64,000 nt of DNA from CAVVYW01 sp963752605 (GTDB lineage: Bacteria > Actinomycetota > Thermoleophilia > Solirubrobacterales > 70-9), in the NCBI GenBank assembly GCA_963752605.1, contig CAVVYW010000005.1:1426001-1490000 (forward strand), given 5' to 3'. Shown piece by piece: positions 52,474 through 59,917 of the stretch. Position 1 is the stretch's first letter, and every line of letters begins with the position of its first letter. The position numbers and the translations under genes are program-made. The notes under the pieces were generated by a model. It did no database searches. It was not told where the DNA came from and saw only the letters and a list, made by a program, of their open reading frames with translations.

Positions 52474-53070
52474 GTGCCCGGCGCGGTGGTGGACGGGCCC
52501 GACACGGCGGACGACCTCCTCAACCTGGCGATCTGGAGCCTGCGCGAGCGGGGGCTGGTCGAGGTGGAGCAGATCCGGCCCGTCGAGGAGGAGAGGGTCC
52601 AGACGCTGGGCGGGAAGTCGTTCGTCCGCATTCGTCCCCTTCCAGGGGAGGCGCTGAAGCTCGGCGGCCTCGAGGGCGCCCTGCTCACCAAGGCTCGGGA
52701 GAAGCCCGGGGACAGCCTGCTCGGCCGGCTGCACGAAAAGGTCGCGGACCTCGCCTCGGTCGACGACGAGCTGGGCGCGAGAAACCTGATCCTCCAGCTC
52801 GAGATCGGCGGGGGCTCGCCCTGGGGGCGGGTCGCCGAAATCTGCTTCAACGAGGCGGAGGCCGCCGGTCTAGTCGAGAAGAAGGGACGGATCTTCAAAA
52901 AGCCCGTGATCTCCGACCCGGCGGCGGTCGAGGCCCTCAAGGAGCGCGACGCGGAGATCGTGGCGGCGCGCACCAAGTACCGGTCCGAACAGCAGGAGCT
53001 GGACCACGCCACGATCGCCGACTGCATCCAAGCGCTCCACTGGGCTCACTCCACGTCGGCTTCCAACTAG
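52474..53070 (+). CDS. Hypothetical cytoplasmic protein (start uncertain)
   Basis: At least 198 residues from GTG 52474. It is helical, with DTADDLLNLAIWSLRERGLV, GARNLILQLEIGGGS, WGRVAEICFNEAEAAGLVEK and a C-terminal coiled-coil-like part (EALKERDAEIVAARTKYRSE). The paired short helices resemble winged-helix-like or GPP34-like modules, but I cannot assign a family. The true start is likely upstream near 52381. It lies 11 bp before the FKBP gene. Confidence 0.65.
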   Translation: MPGAVVDGPDTADDLLNLAIWSLRERGLVEVEQIRPVEEERVQTLGGKSFVRIRPLPGEALKLGGLEGALLTKAREKPGDSLLGRLHEKVADLASVDDELGARNLILQLEIGGGSPWGRVAEICFNEAEAAGLVEKKGRIFKKPVISDPAAVEALKERDAEIVAARTKYRSEQQELDHATIADCIQALHWAHSTSASN

Positions 53071-53073
53071 GAT
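53068..53073 (+). promoter_or_regulatory. TAGGAT -10 box of the FKBP gene
   Basis: A TANNNT box 8 nt before the ATG at 53082. It overlaps the stop of the previous gene. Confidence 0.4.
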
Positions 53074-53081
53074 CCCGCGCC

Positions 53082-53600
53082 ATGGATCGGCGCGTCATAG
53101 GACTGCTCGCCTTCGGCGGAGCGTTGCTCGTGACAGTCGTCATCGTGCTCGTCGCCGGCGGCGACGACGACGACTCCGGCGAGTCGACCACCGTTGCCGC
53201 GACCACGACGGAGTCCGCCCCGGCCGAGGTCCCAGACAAGCCGAAGGTGGAGGTCCCGAAGGGCGCGCCGCCGACGGAGCTGCAGGTGGAGGACCTGGAG
53301 GAGGGTGACGGCGACGAGGCCGAGGCCGGCGCCCAGATCGCCGTCCACTACGTCGGCGTGGACTACGAAACCGGCAAGGAGTTCGACTCCTCCTACGAGC
53401 GGGGGGAGGCGTTCCCCCTTCAGCTCGGCAGCGGCCAGGTGATCCCGGGCTGGGACGAGGGCCTGGAGGGCATGAAGGAGGGTGGCCGCCGCCAGCTCAT
53501 CATCCCGCCCGATCTCGCCTACGGGAAGCAGGGGCAGCCGCCCGACATCGGCGCGAACGCCACCCTGGTGTTCGTGATCGACCTCGTCTCGGTCGAGTAG
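53082..53600 (+). CDS. Membrane-anchored FKBP-type peptidyl-prolyl isomerase
   Basis: 172 residues. The N-terminal anchor helix (LLAFGGALLVTVVIVLVAGG) is followed by an acidic, Thr-rich linker. The FKBP domain spans about 70-170, with AVHYVGVDYETGKEFDSSYE, GSGQVIPGWDEGLEGMKEGG and RQLIIPPDLAYG. It speeds Pro isomerisation of exported proteins on the outer face of the membrane, plausible given the many secreted proteins here. Confidence 0.92.
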   Translation: MDRRVIGLLAFGGALLVTVVIVLVAGGDDDDSGESTTVAATTTESAPAEVPDKPKVEVPKGAPPTELQVEDLEEGDGDEAEAGAQIAVHYVGVDYETGKEFDSSYERGEAFPLQLGSGQVIPGWDEGLEGMKEGGRRQLIIPPDLAYGKQGQPPDIGANATLVFVIDLVSVE

Positions 53601-53617
53601 CGAGCCGCCGCAGGCGC

Positions 53618-54256
53618 CTAGAGCTGCGGGGCCAGGGCCTGGCAGTCCGAGCTGAGGCCTCTGGCCGGCTTCCCCACCTGGCCCGAAACCGTGATCGTCC
53701 CGGTCACCGTGGCGTTGGGGCCGGTCTGCGTCTTCGTGCCGGTGTAGGTACCGGTCATCCTCGCCGTGGCCGCGAGCTTGGTTCCCCCCACGAGGCTGAA
53801 GCTTCCGGTCTCGGTGTTGCCGTTGTTGGAGACCGTGGAGTTCCAGGTCAGACAGGCATCCCCGAGCTTGCCCTGGCCGAATCTGATGACCTTCACGCCG
53901 CTGAACGTCCCCGTCTGAGTCATGGCGTTGAAGGTCCCGGCCAGCTTCGAGACGAAGCTGCCGCTGACCGATCTGAAGCCACCTCCCGCGGCTGCGGCCT
54001 TCTTCTTCTTTCTCGGGACGGGATCGATCTTGAACGGCAGGGTCGAGTTGAACGTCCCCTTCACGACCTGGTTGCCGACCGCGAACGTGCCGGGGCCGGA
54101 GGGCGTGAAGGTCGTCCCCGGCTGGACCGTCTCGCTGACCGTGTAGGGGGCGGTGACGCTGATCCTCTTCACCGGTGCCTTGCCGCCGCCGGCGCCGCCA
54201 CCCAGCGGCGCAGACAGGTAGCCGCAGCCCCCAAGCACGAGGGCAGCGAGGCCCAC
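53618..54256 (-). CDS. Putative secreted lipoprotein with beta-rich domain
   Basis: 212 residues. The lipobox LVLGGC lies at the start (MGLAALVLGGCGYL), so Cys11 may be lipidated. The signal segment is short, and a longer in-frame N-terminus (RSAQIVFVG) has no standard start codon. The mature part is rich in Thr/Gly/Val strands with a Lys-rich loop (VPRKKKKAAAA), and two Cys occur late. No family is recognised. Confidence 0.6.
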   Translation of the reverse strand: MGLAALVLGGCGYLSAPLGGGAGGGKAPVKRISVTAPYTVSETVQPGTTFTPSGPGTFAVGNQVVKGTFNSTLPFKIDPVPRKKKKAAAAGGGFRSVSGSFVSKLAGTFNAMTQTGTFSGVKVIRFGQGKLGDACLTWNSTVSNNGNTETGSFSLVGGTKLAATARMTGTYTGTKTQTGPNATVTGTITVSGQVGKPARGLSSDCQALAPQL

Positions 54257-54376
54257 GAAGACGATCTGAGCGGATCTGATCCTGGCCGAGGCGATGGGAC
54301 GATCCTATGCCTGGCTCAGCAGCGCGCGCAACCCCAATATCTAGGGTGGAGGATTGGCCCTTAAGCTTGTGCGTGA

Positions 54377-54661
54377 ATGGCCGATATGCCCAATATGCAA
54401 GGCGACACCAGGTGGGAACGCGTGGTGCTCGAGACCGATCGCCATCGGATCGTCGGGCACGTCACCCTGCCCTCGGAGGGCTATCGCAGCCGGCTCTCCG
54501 ATCTGCTCAACCGCGAGGATCTCAACTTCATCCCTCTCGTCAACGCCCAGGTCATCGACCTGCAGAACGGCCGCGAGCCGGAACAGCGCGCCTTCGTCGC
54601 TGTCGGCCGCGAGCACGTCCACGTCGCTTACGAGGACGCGGACGAGGGCCCCGAAGAGTAG
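54377..54661 (+). CDS. Small conserved protein (DUF6812-like)
   Basis: 94 residues: RWERVVLETDRHRIVGHVTL, PSEGYRSRLSDLLNREDLNF and NAQVIDLQNGREPE. These describe a small beta-rich domain seen in actinobacteria, function unknown. The acidic C-terminus ends DADEGPEE. TAAGCT lies 9 nt before the ATG, and there is no ribosome binding site. Confidence 0.65.
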   Translation: MADMPNMQGDTRWERVVLETDRHRIVGHVTLPSEGYRSRLSDLLNREDLNFIPLVNAQVIDLQNGREPEQRAFVAVGREHVHVAYEDADEGPEE

Positions 54662-54673
54662 GCACGCCGCCCG

Positions 54674-55198
54674 CTAGTTGACCGACGGATCCGGTGGCAT
54701 CCGGGCCAGCAGCGCGTACTCGCCACCCTTGCGTGCAAGCACGCTCGCCCACAGGTCGCCCTTGGCGAAGGGGTCATCCGGATGGGCGTCCTCGAGGATC
54801 CAGGCCTCCTCCTCGAGCTCCCCGTCGAGCTGCTCAGGCCCCCAGCCCGCATAGCCGGCGAAGACCCGAACCCTGCTCAGGGACGGCGGCTCGTCGAGAT
54901 CCACCATGCCGACCATCCCGACGATCAGCTTGGTCGCCTCGCCGGGATCCTGGTGCTCGCCGATCGCGGTGACGGCGTTCGGCTGAACCGGGCCGCCGAC
55001 GTGTAGGACATGCTCGTTCCCGATCAGCTCGCCCAGCTCCGGCGCGACCTCCCCCACTGTGGTCTCCGAGGGCCGGTTGAGGACCAGGCCGAACGCGCCC
55101 TGCTCCGAGTGCTCCACGACCAGGATCACCGTGCGATGGAAGTAGTCGCCCATGCTCGGTGCGGCGATCAGCAGCTGTCCGCCGAGGGGCTCGCTCAT
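54674..55198 (-). CDS. YqgE/AlgH (UPF0301) family protein
   Basis: 174 residues. Conserved start LGGQLLIAAPSMGDYFHRTV, then GAFGLVLNRPSETTVGEVAP, HVGGPVQPNAVTAI and RVFAGYAGWGPEQLDGELEE. Family function is not settled. It is divergent from the GST-like gene at 55228, with a 29-bp gap. Confidence 0.92.
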   Translation of the reverse strand: MSEPLGGQLLIAAPSMGDYFHRTVILVVEHSEQGAFGLVLNRPSETTVGEVAPELGELIGNEHVLHVGGPVQPNAVTAIGEHQDPGEATKLIVGMVGMVDLDEPPSLSRVRVFAGYAGWGPEQLDGELEEEAWILEDAHPDDPFAKGDLWASVLARKGGEYALLARMPPDPSVN

Positions 55199-55215
55199 GA
55201 CGACAGGGTGTCAAT

Positions 55216-55221
55216 TAGATT
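55216..55221 (+). promoter_or_regulatory. TAGATT -10 box of the second GST-like gene
   Basis: A TANNNT box 6 nt before ATG 55228 in the divergent gap. Confidence 0.45.
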
Positions 55222-55227
55222 GCGGCG

Positions 55228-55977
55228 ATGGCCGTGAAGCTGTACGGGACGCCGCCGTCGCACCCCTCACACGCGGCGCGCCTGATGCTGGAGCGGAAGG
55301 GGATCGATCACAAGATGATCTGGCTGCTGCCGGGGCTGTGGCCAATCCTGCTCAGGACCCGCGGGTTCCGCGGCGGCACGGTGCCCGCGCTGAAGCTGAA
55401 CGGTCAGCGGATCCAGGATTCGCGCGAGATCTCACGCGCGCTTGAAGCGCATCAGCCGGAACCGCCGCTCTTCCCGACCGACCCGAAGCGGCGAATCGAG
55501 GTCGAGGAGGCCGAGCGCTGGGGCGAGGAGGTGCTGCAGCCGGTCCCCCGCCGGATCATCCGCTGGCTGGCCGTTCACCGGCCCGAGGTGCGGACCGCGA
55601 TCGCACGCGAGGTGGGAATGCCCGCCCCGAGGCTTGCGGCGGAGGCGAACGTGCCGATGGTGCGCTACCTGGCGCGGAAGGCTGGTGCAAGCGACGACCG
55701 TGTTCAGAGGACGATCGCCCTGCTGCCGGCCTTGATCGCCCACGTCGACGAGCTGATCGCAGCGGGGACCATCGGAGGCAAGGAGCCGAACGCCGCGGAC
55801 TTCCAGATCCTGACCACTGTTCGCTCCCTGATGACGATCGACGACTTGGCGCCGGCGGTCGAGGGGAGCCGCGCGGCAAAGGCGGCGATGAAGATCCTGC
55901 CCGAGATCGCCAGCCCGCGGATCCCGCCCTCGCTCCCGCAGGAGTGGCTCGCCCCCCTGACGGCTCGGAGTAGTTAA
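55228..55977 (+). CDS. Glutathione S-transferase-fold protein (second paralog)
   Basis: 249 residues. N-terminal thioredoxin-like domain: AVKLYGTPPSHPSHAARLML, then RTRGFRGGTVPALKLNGQRI with the cis-Pro. A helical C-terminal domain follows with ADFQILTTVRSLMTIDD. It resembles the GST-like gene at 45747 in length and in the RTRGxxxGTVPALxLNG motif. The thiol substrate is unknown. Its end overlaps the convergent ADH gene by 4 bp. Confidence 0.8.
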   Translation: MAVKLYGTPPSHPSHAARLMLERKGIDHKMIWLLPGLWPILLRTRGFRGGTVPALKLNGQRIQDSREISRALEAHQPEPPLFPTDPKRRIEVEEAERWGEEVLQPVPRRIIRWLAVHRPEVRTAIAREVGMPAPRLAAEANVPMVRYLARKAGASDDRVQRTIALLPALIAHVDELIAAGTIGGKEPNAADFQILTTVRSLMTIDDLAPAVEGSRAAKAAMKILPEIASPRIPPSLPQEWLAPLTARSS

Positions 55978-57008
55978 GGCGACAAGACGATCTTCAGCGC
56001 CTCGCGGTTGTCGTAGGCGCGATAGGCCTCCGGGGCCTCGTCGAGCTTCATGTGATGGGTGACGAGCGGTGATGGATCGAGGACGCCGTTCGAGAGCTGC
56101 TCGACCACGCGGTCCAGGTGGCCGATCACGTTGGCGTGTCCGCTGTGCAGGGTGAGGGCCTTGATCCAGACGATCCCCATGTGCAGCTCGATCCGCTCCG
56201 CGTAGACGCCGGTCGCCGAGACTGTCCCAGCCTTGCGAGCGAGCCGGCAGGCGAGGTCGAGGGCCTCGGGGTGCCCGACGGCGTCCACCGCGAGATCCAC
56301 GCCCCGGCCCTCTGTCAGCTCCTTCACCTTCCCCCGGGGATCGTCCTCCGTGAGGTGGACGGGGGTGGCGCCGAAGGACTCGGCCATCTTCAGGCGGTCC
56401 TCGACGGAGTCGATCGCGATCACCTCCGACGCGCCGGCGGCCCTGGCAGCCTGCACGGCGCAGAGCCCGACCGGGCCGAGTCCGAGGATCGCCGCGGTCT
56501 CCCCCTTGGCCAGCGGCCGAGAGTCGATCGCGTGGTAGGCGGTGCCCATCACGTCGCCCGCGAACAGGGCGACGTCGTCCGAGAGGCCCTCGGGGATCTG
56601 TCGCAGAGCCAGGTTCGCGTGCGGCACCAGGACCAGCTCGGCCTGTGCGCCTTGGAGCGAGCCGAGCGTCTCGCCGTGGCCGAAGACACGGGCCTCGTCG
56701 CACTTGTGGAACTCGCCCCGCTTGCAGAAGAAACACTTCCCGCAGGCGGTCCCATAGGTGCCCAGCACGCGATCCCCGACCGAGACCTCGGTGACCTCGT
56801 CGCCCGCCGCGACCACCTCGCCGACGTATTCGTGGCCGATGATGAAGCCGGGCTCGATCTGCACCCGCCCGTGGTAGATGTGGAGGTCCGAGCCACAGAT
56901 GCCGCTCGCCTCGACCCGCACGATGACGTCATCGGGGGCGAGCAGCTCCGGGTCGGGCCGCTCGTCCACCCGGACCTCGCCTGGCGCCTGGAAGGTGACG
57001 GCTCGCAT
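55974..57008 (-). CDS. Zinc-dependent alcohol dehydrogenase (medium-chain)
   Basis: 344 residues of the MDR family. Catalytic zinc: Cys in ASGICGSDLHIYHG and GHEYVGEV. Structural zinc: CGKCFFCKRGEFHKC. NAD(P) site: AAILGLGPVGLCAVQAARAA. It oxidises an alcohol or polyol; the ARGRGVDLAVDAVGHPEAL-like part fits the threonine/sorbitol-dehydrogenase-like group. ATG 57008 with TAGGCT 6 nt upstream, divergent from an SDR gene. Confidence 0.9.
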   Translation of the reverse strand: MRAVTFQAPGEVRVDERPDPELLAPDDVIVRVEASGICGSDLHIYHGRVQIEPGFIIGHEYVGEVVAAGDEVTEVSVGDRVLGTYGTACGKCFFCKRGEFHKCDEARVFGHGETLGSLQGAQAELVLVPHANLALRQIPEGLSDDVALFAGDVMGTAYHAIDSRPLAKGETAAILGLGPVGLCAVQAARAAGASEVIAIDSVEDRLKMAESFGATPVHLTEDDPRGKVKELTEGRGVDLAVDAVGHPEALDLACRLARKAGTVSATGVYAERIELHMGIVWIKALTLHSGHANVIGHLDRVVEQLSNGVLDPSPLVTHHMKLDEAPEAYRAYDNREALKIVLSP

Positions 57009-57014
57009 GTATGG

Positions 57015-57020
57015 AGCCTA
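57015..57020 (-). promoter_or_regulatory. TAGGCT -10 box of the alcohol dehydrogenase gene
   Basis: A TANNNT box 6 nt before ATG 57008. Confidence 0.45.
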
Positions 57021-57055
57021 TGAGAGGATCGCCGCAGACGACCGAAGGAGAAGAG

Positions 57056-57931
57056 ATGGGGATCGACAAGTCCAGGCCTGTGCTGATCACCGGCTGCTCG
57101 ACCGGGATCGGGCGGGCGACCGCCGAGCGACTGGTTGACGACGGCTGGAACGTCTACGCGACCGCGCGAAGCACGGACGCGATCGAGGACCTCGGCAAGC
57201 GCGGCGCGAAGACCCTGGCGCTGGACGTCAACGACGAGAAGTCGATGAGCTCGGCGGTGAGCGAGGTGGAGAAGGACGGCGGCTCGATCGGGGCGCTCGT
57301 GAACAACGCCGGCTACAGCCAGAGCGGCGCGATCGAGACGATCCCGATGGAGAGCGTCCGCAAGCAGTTCGAGACCAACGTCTTCGGGCTGATGCGGATG
57401 TGCCAGCTGGTCCTCCCTGGCATGCGCAACGCGGGCGAGGGCCGGATCGTGAACCTGAGCTCGATGGGCGGAAAGCTGGTCTTCCCCGGCGGCGGCGTCT
57501 ACCACGCCACCAAGCACGCGGTTGAGGCGCTGTCCGACGCACTTCGGTTCGAGGTCCGCGGCTTCGGCGTCGACGTGGTCGTGATCGAGCCGGGGCTGAT
57601 CATCACCGAGTTCGGCCAGACCGCGGCCGGCAGCATGGAGGGGCTTCACGGGGATGGGCCGTACGCCGAGTTCAACGCGGGCGTGGCGAAGCTGACCGCC
57701 GGCGCCTATGAGGGAGGGATGGCGCGGTTCGGGGGCGGCCCCGAGAAGGTCGCCGCCAAGATCGAGAAGGCGCTGACCGCCCGCAGGCCCGACACCCGCT
57801 ACAAGGTGACGCCCTCGGCCGGCGTGATCATGGGCATGCGGAAGGCGATGACCGACCGGATGTGGGACCGCTTCGTGGGCACCCAGTACCCGCAGCCGAA
57901 GCGGGACCCGCAGCCGAAGCGGGAGGTTTGA
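57056..57931 (+). CDS. Short-chain dehydrogenase/reductase
   Basis: 291 residues. The cofactor motif is VLITGCSTGIGRATAERL, NNAGYSQSG is the NAG motif, LSSMGGKLVF carries the catalytic Ser and YHATKHAVE the Tyr/Lys pair. The C-terminus has a short repeat (PQPKRDPQPKREV). The start is ATG 57056, 5 nt after GAAGGAGAAG, a clear ribosome binding site that contrasts with the leaderless genes nearby. Substrate unknown; divergent from an ADH. Confidence 0.9.
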   Translation: MGIDKSRPVLITGCSTGIGRATAERLVDDGWNVYATARSTDAIEDLGKRGAKTLALDVNDEKSMSSAVSEVEKDGGSIGALVNNAGYSQSGAIETIPMESVRKQFETNVFGLMRMCQLVLPGMRNAGEGRIVNLSSMGGKLVFPGGGVYHATKHAVEALSDALRFEVRGFGVDVVVIEPGLIITEFGQTAAGSMEGLHGDGPYAEFNAGVAKLTAGAYEGGMARFGGGPEKVAAKIEKALTARRPDTRYKVTPSAGVIMGMRKAMTDRMWDRFVGTQYPQPKRDPQPKREV

Positions 57932-57963
57932 AAACCGTTCCTCCTGACGATGATGGGAACACG

Positions 57964-58686
57964 GTGGAGCGGATGGCGGTCGATGAACTGCCCGAGGAGG
58001 GGAGCGCCGAGCGGACGAGGCTGATGGCCTCAGCGCTGCACCGCCGCGAGCGCCAGGCGTTCGGCGGCGCGATCCAATGGGAGGCCGCCTTCTTCGGATT
58101 GCTGGCCGCGATCGGCCTCGCCGTGACCCTCGCCACGATGACGGCCGCCGGCGGCATCGCCGTGGGCCTGACCGAGTTCAGGGAGCCCGCCGCGGACCAG
58201 CTCGAGGAGCTGAGCTTCGCGGGCGGCGTCCTGCTGGTCGTGATCGTCGCCATCGCCTTTGCCGCGGGGGGCTACGTCGCCGCCCGCATGGCGCGCTTCG
58301 ACGGCTGGCGCCAGGGACTCGGCGTCTGGGCGCTGAGCGCCCTGATGGGCCTGGCGGTCGCCGTGGCCGTCTGGATCGCGTCCGGGGAGCTAAACCCGCT
58401 CGACTCGATCGAGCTCCCGGATCTCCCCGTCGGAGAAGGACCGCTCGGCGCCAGACCGGGCATCGCCCTGGCGCTCCTGGCCGGCGTCGCCCTGATCGCC
58501 GCGGTCGCCGGCGGAGCGCTCGGCGAGCGCTTTCACCGCGCCGTGGACGAGGCGGGAACCGAGATCATCCCGCCGTGGGAGCGAGCCGATGAGGCAGAGC
58601 CGGCGGAGCCGGAGCCCGTGCCCGCTGGGGAGGGACCCTTCGACTCCGACGCGGCCGGCGACGACTCCAGCCGGGACGAGGACTGA
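57964..58686 (+). CDS. Four-helix membrane protein, unknown function
   Basis: About 240 residues from GTG 57964 (ATG 57973 is possible, and a TTG at 57928 overlaps the SDR stop). Helices: AAFFGLLAAIGLAVTLATMT, GGVLLVVIVAIAFAAGGYVA, WALSALMGLAVAVAVWIASG and GIALALLAGVALIAAVAGGA. An acidic Pro-rich C-terminus follows. Typical of uncharacterised actinobacterial membrane proteins. Probably in the same transcript as the SDR gene. Confidence 0.65.
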   Translation: MERMAVDELPEEGSAERTRLMASALHRRERQAFGGAIQWEAAFFGLLAAIGLAVTLATMTAAGGIAVGLTEFREPAADQLEELSFAGGVLLVVIVAIAFAAGGYVAARMARFDGWRQGLGVWALSALMGLAVAVAVWIASGELNPLDSIELPDLPVGEGPLGARPGIALALLAGVALIAAVAGGALGERFHRAVDEAGTEIIPPWERADEAEPAEPEPVPAGEGPFDSDAAGDDSSRDED

Positions 58687-58787
58687 GCGCGCGCTCCACC
58701 TGATCGGGCCCGTCGCCGCGGTGATCGCGCTGGGCGGTTCTGGTTAGGGTGCGTGCTGCGCACGCCCGATCACGACAGGAGGCCCCG

Positions 58788-59186
58788 ATGCCCACCAAGA
58801 CATCCATCGTCACCGGCGTCGACTTCATCGCCGTGCCGGTCTCAGACTACGAAGCGTCCAAGCAGTTCTACGGGGACGTCCTGGGACTGCCGTTCGGCAA
58901 GCAGTGGGGGAACATGCCCGCCGGCGAATTCGAGACCGGGACCGTGACGCTGGCGCTGATCCAATCCGACGCCTTCGGCATGGACTTCGCGCCCCACTCC
59001 GCCCCGATCGCCTTCCAGGTGGACGACGTCGAGGCGGCTCGCGCCGAGCTCGAGTCGAAGGGGATCGAGTTCAAGGGCGAGACGATCGACAGCGGCGTCT
59101 GCCACCAGGCGATCTTCGAGGACCCCGACGGCAACGTGCTCGACCTCCACCACCGGTACGCGCCGAAGGACCAGAAGCCCGGGTAG
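58788..59186 (+). CDS. VOC (glyoxalase/dioxygenase) superfamily protein
   Basis: 132 residues. A single glyoxalase-like domain: GVDFIAVPVSDYEASKQFYG, GLPFGKQWGNMP and the C-terminal Glu/His region IFEDPDGNVLDLHHRYAPK. AGGAGG at 58777-58782 precedes the ATG by 5 nt. TAGGGT lies farther up at 58745, and a small hairpin (GCGTGC/GCACGC) sits in the leader. Ligand unknown. Confidence 0.88.
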   Translation: MPTKTSIVTGVDFIAVPVSDYEASKQFYGDVLGLPFGKQWGNMPAGEFETGTVTLALIQSDAFGMDFAPHSAPIAFQVDDVEAARAELESKGIEFKGETIDSGVCHQAIFEDPDGNVLDLHHRYAPKDQKPG

Positions 59187-59188
59187 CA

Positions 59189-59917
59189 ATGGAGGAAGGC
59201 GTGGTCGTTCGCGGCCACGAGATCACGAGGCGCTTCGGCGAGGGCGAGACCGCGGTGGAGGCGCTCCGGGGGGTGAGCGTCGATCTCGATCGCGGCTCCT
59301 TCAGCGCCTTCATGGGGCCCTCCGGCTCCGGGAAGTCCACCCTGATGCACATCCTCGCCGGGCTCGACAAGCCGAGCAGCGGCTGGGTCGAGATCGCGGG
59401 AATCCGCCTGGACGAGCTGTCCGACCACGACCTGACGGTGCTCCGCCGTGAGCGGGTCGGGTTCGTCTTCCAGATCTACAACCTGATGCCGGTGCTCACG
59501 GCCGAGGAGAACATCGTCCTGCCCCTCTCCCTCGCCGGAGAGCGACCCGACCCGGAGTGGCTCGACAGCCTGATCGAGACCGTGGGGCTCGGCGACAGGC
59601 GGTCGCACCGGCCGAGCGAGCTGTCCGGCGGCCAGCAGCAGCGGGTCGCGGTCGCCAGGGCGATGATCAGCCGGCCCGACGTCGTCTTCGCGGATGAGCC
59701 CACCGGAAACCTCGACTCAGCTGCGGGGGAGGAGGTGCTGAATCTGCTGCGCCGGGCGGTGGATGAGTTCGGGCAGACCATCGTCATGGTCACCCATGAC
59801 CCGAGGGCGGCCGCGGTCTCCGACGAGGTGCGCTTCCTCGCCGACGGCCGCATCGTCGATCGCCACGAGCAGCCCAACGTCGAGGACATCCTCGATCACC
59901 TGAAGGCCATGGCGTGA
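59189..59917 (+). CDS. ABC transporter ATP-binding protein (MacB/LolD-like)
   Basis: 242 residues. Walker A FMGPSGSGKSTLMHILAGLD, signature LSGGQQQRVAVARAM, Walker B DVVFADEPTGNLDSAAG and the switch His VMVTHDPRAA. The Q-loop has FVFQIYNLMPVLTAEEN, usual for MacB/LolD/FtsE-type ATPases. Its stop overlaps the permease start (GTGA). Confidence 0.95.
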   Translation: MEEGVVVRGHEITRRFGEGETAVEALRGVSVDLDRGSFSAFMGPSGSGKSTLMHILAGLDKPSSGWVEIAGIRLDELSDHDLTVLRRERVGFVFQIYNLMPVLTAEENIVLPLSLAGERPDPEWLDSLIETVGLGDRRSHRPSELSGGQQQRVAVARAMISRPDVVFADEPTGNLDSAAGEEVLNLLRRAVDEFGQTIVMVTHDPRAAAVSDEVRFLADGRIVDRHEQPNVEDILDHLKAMA

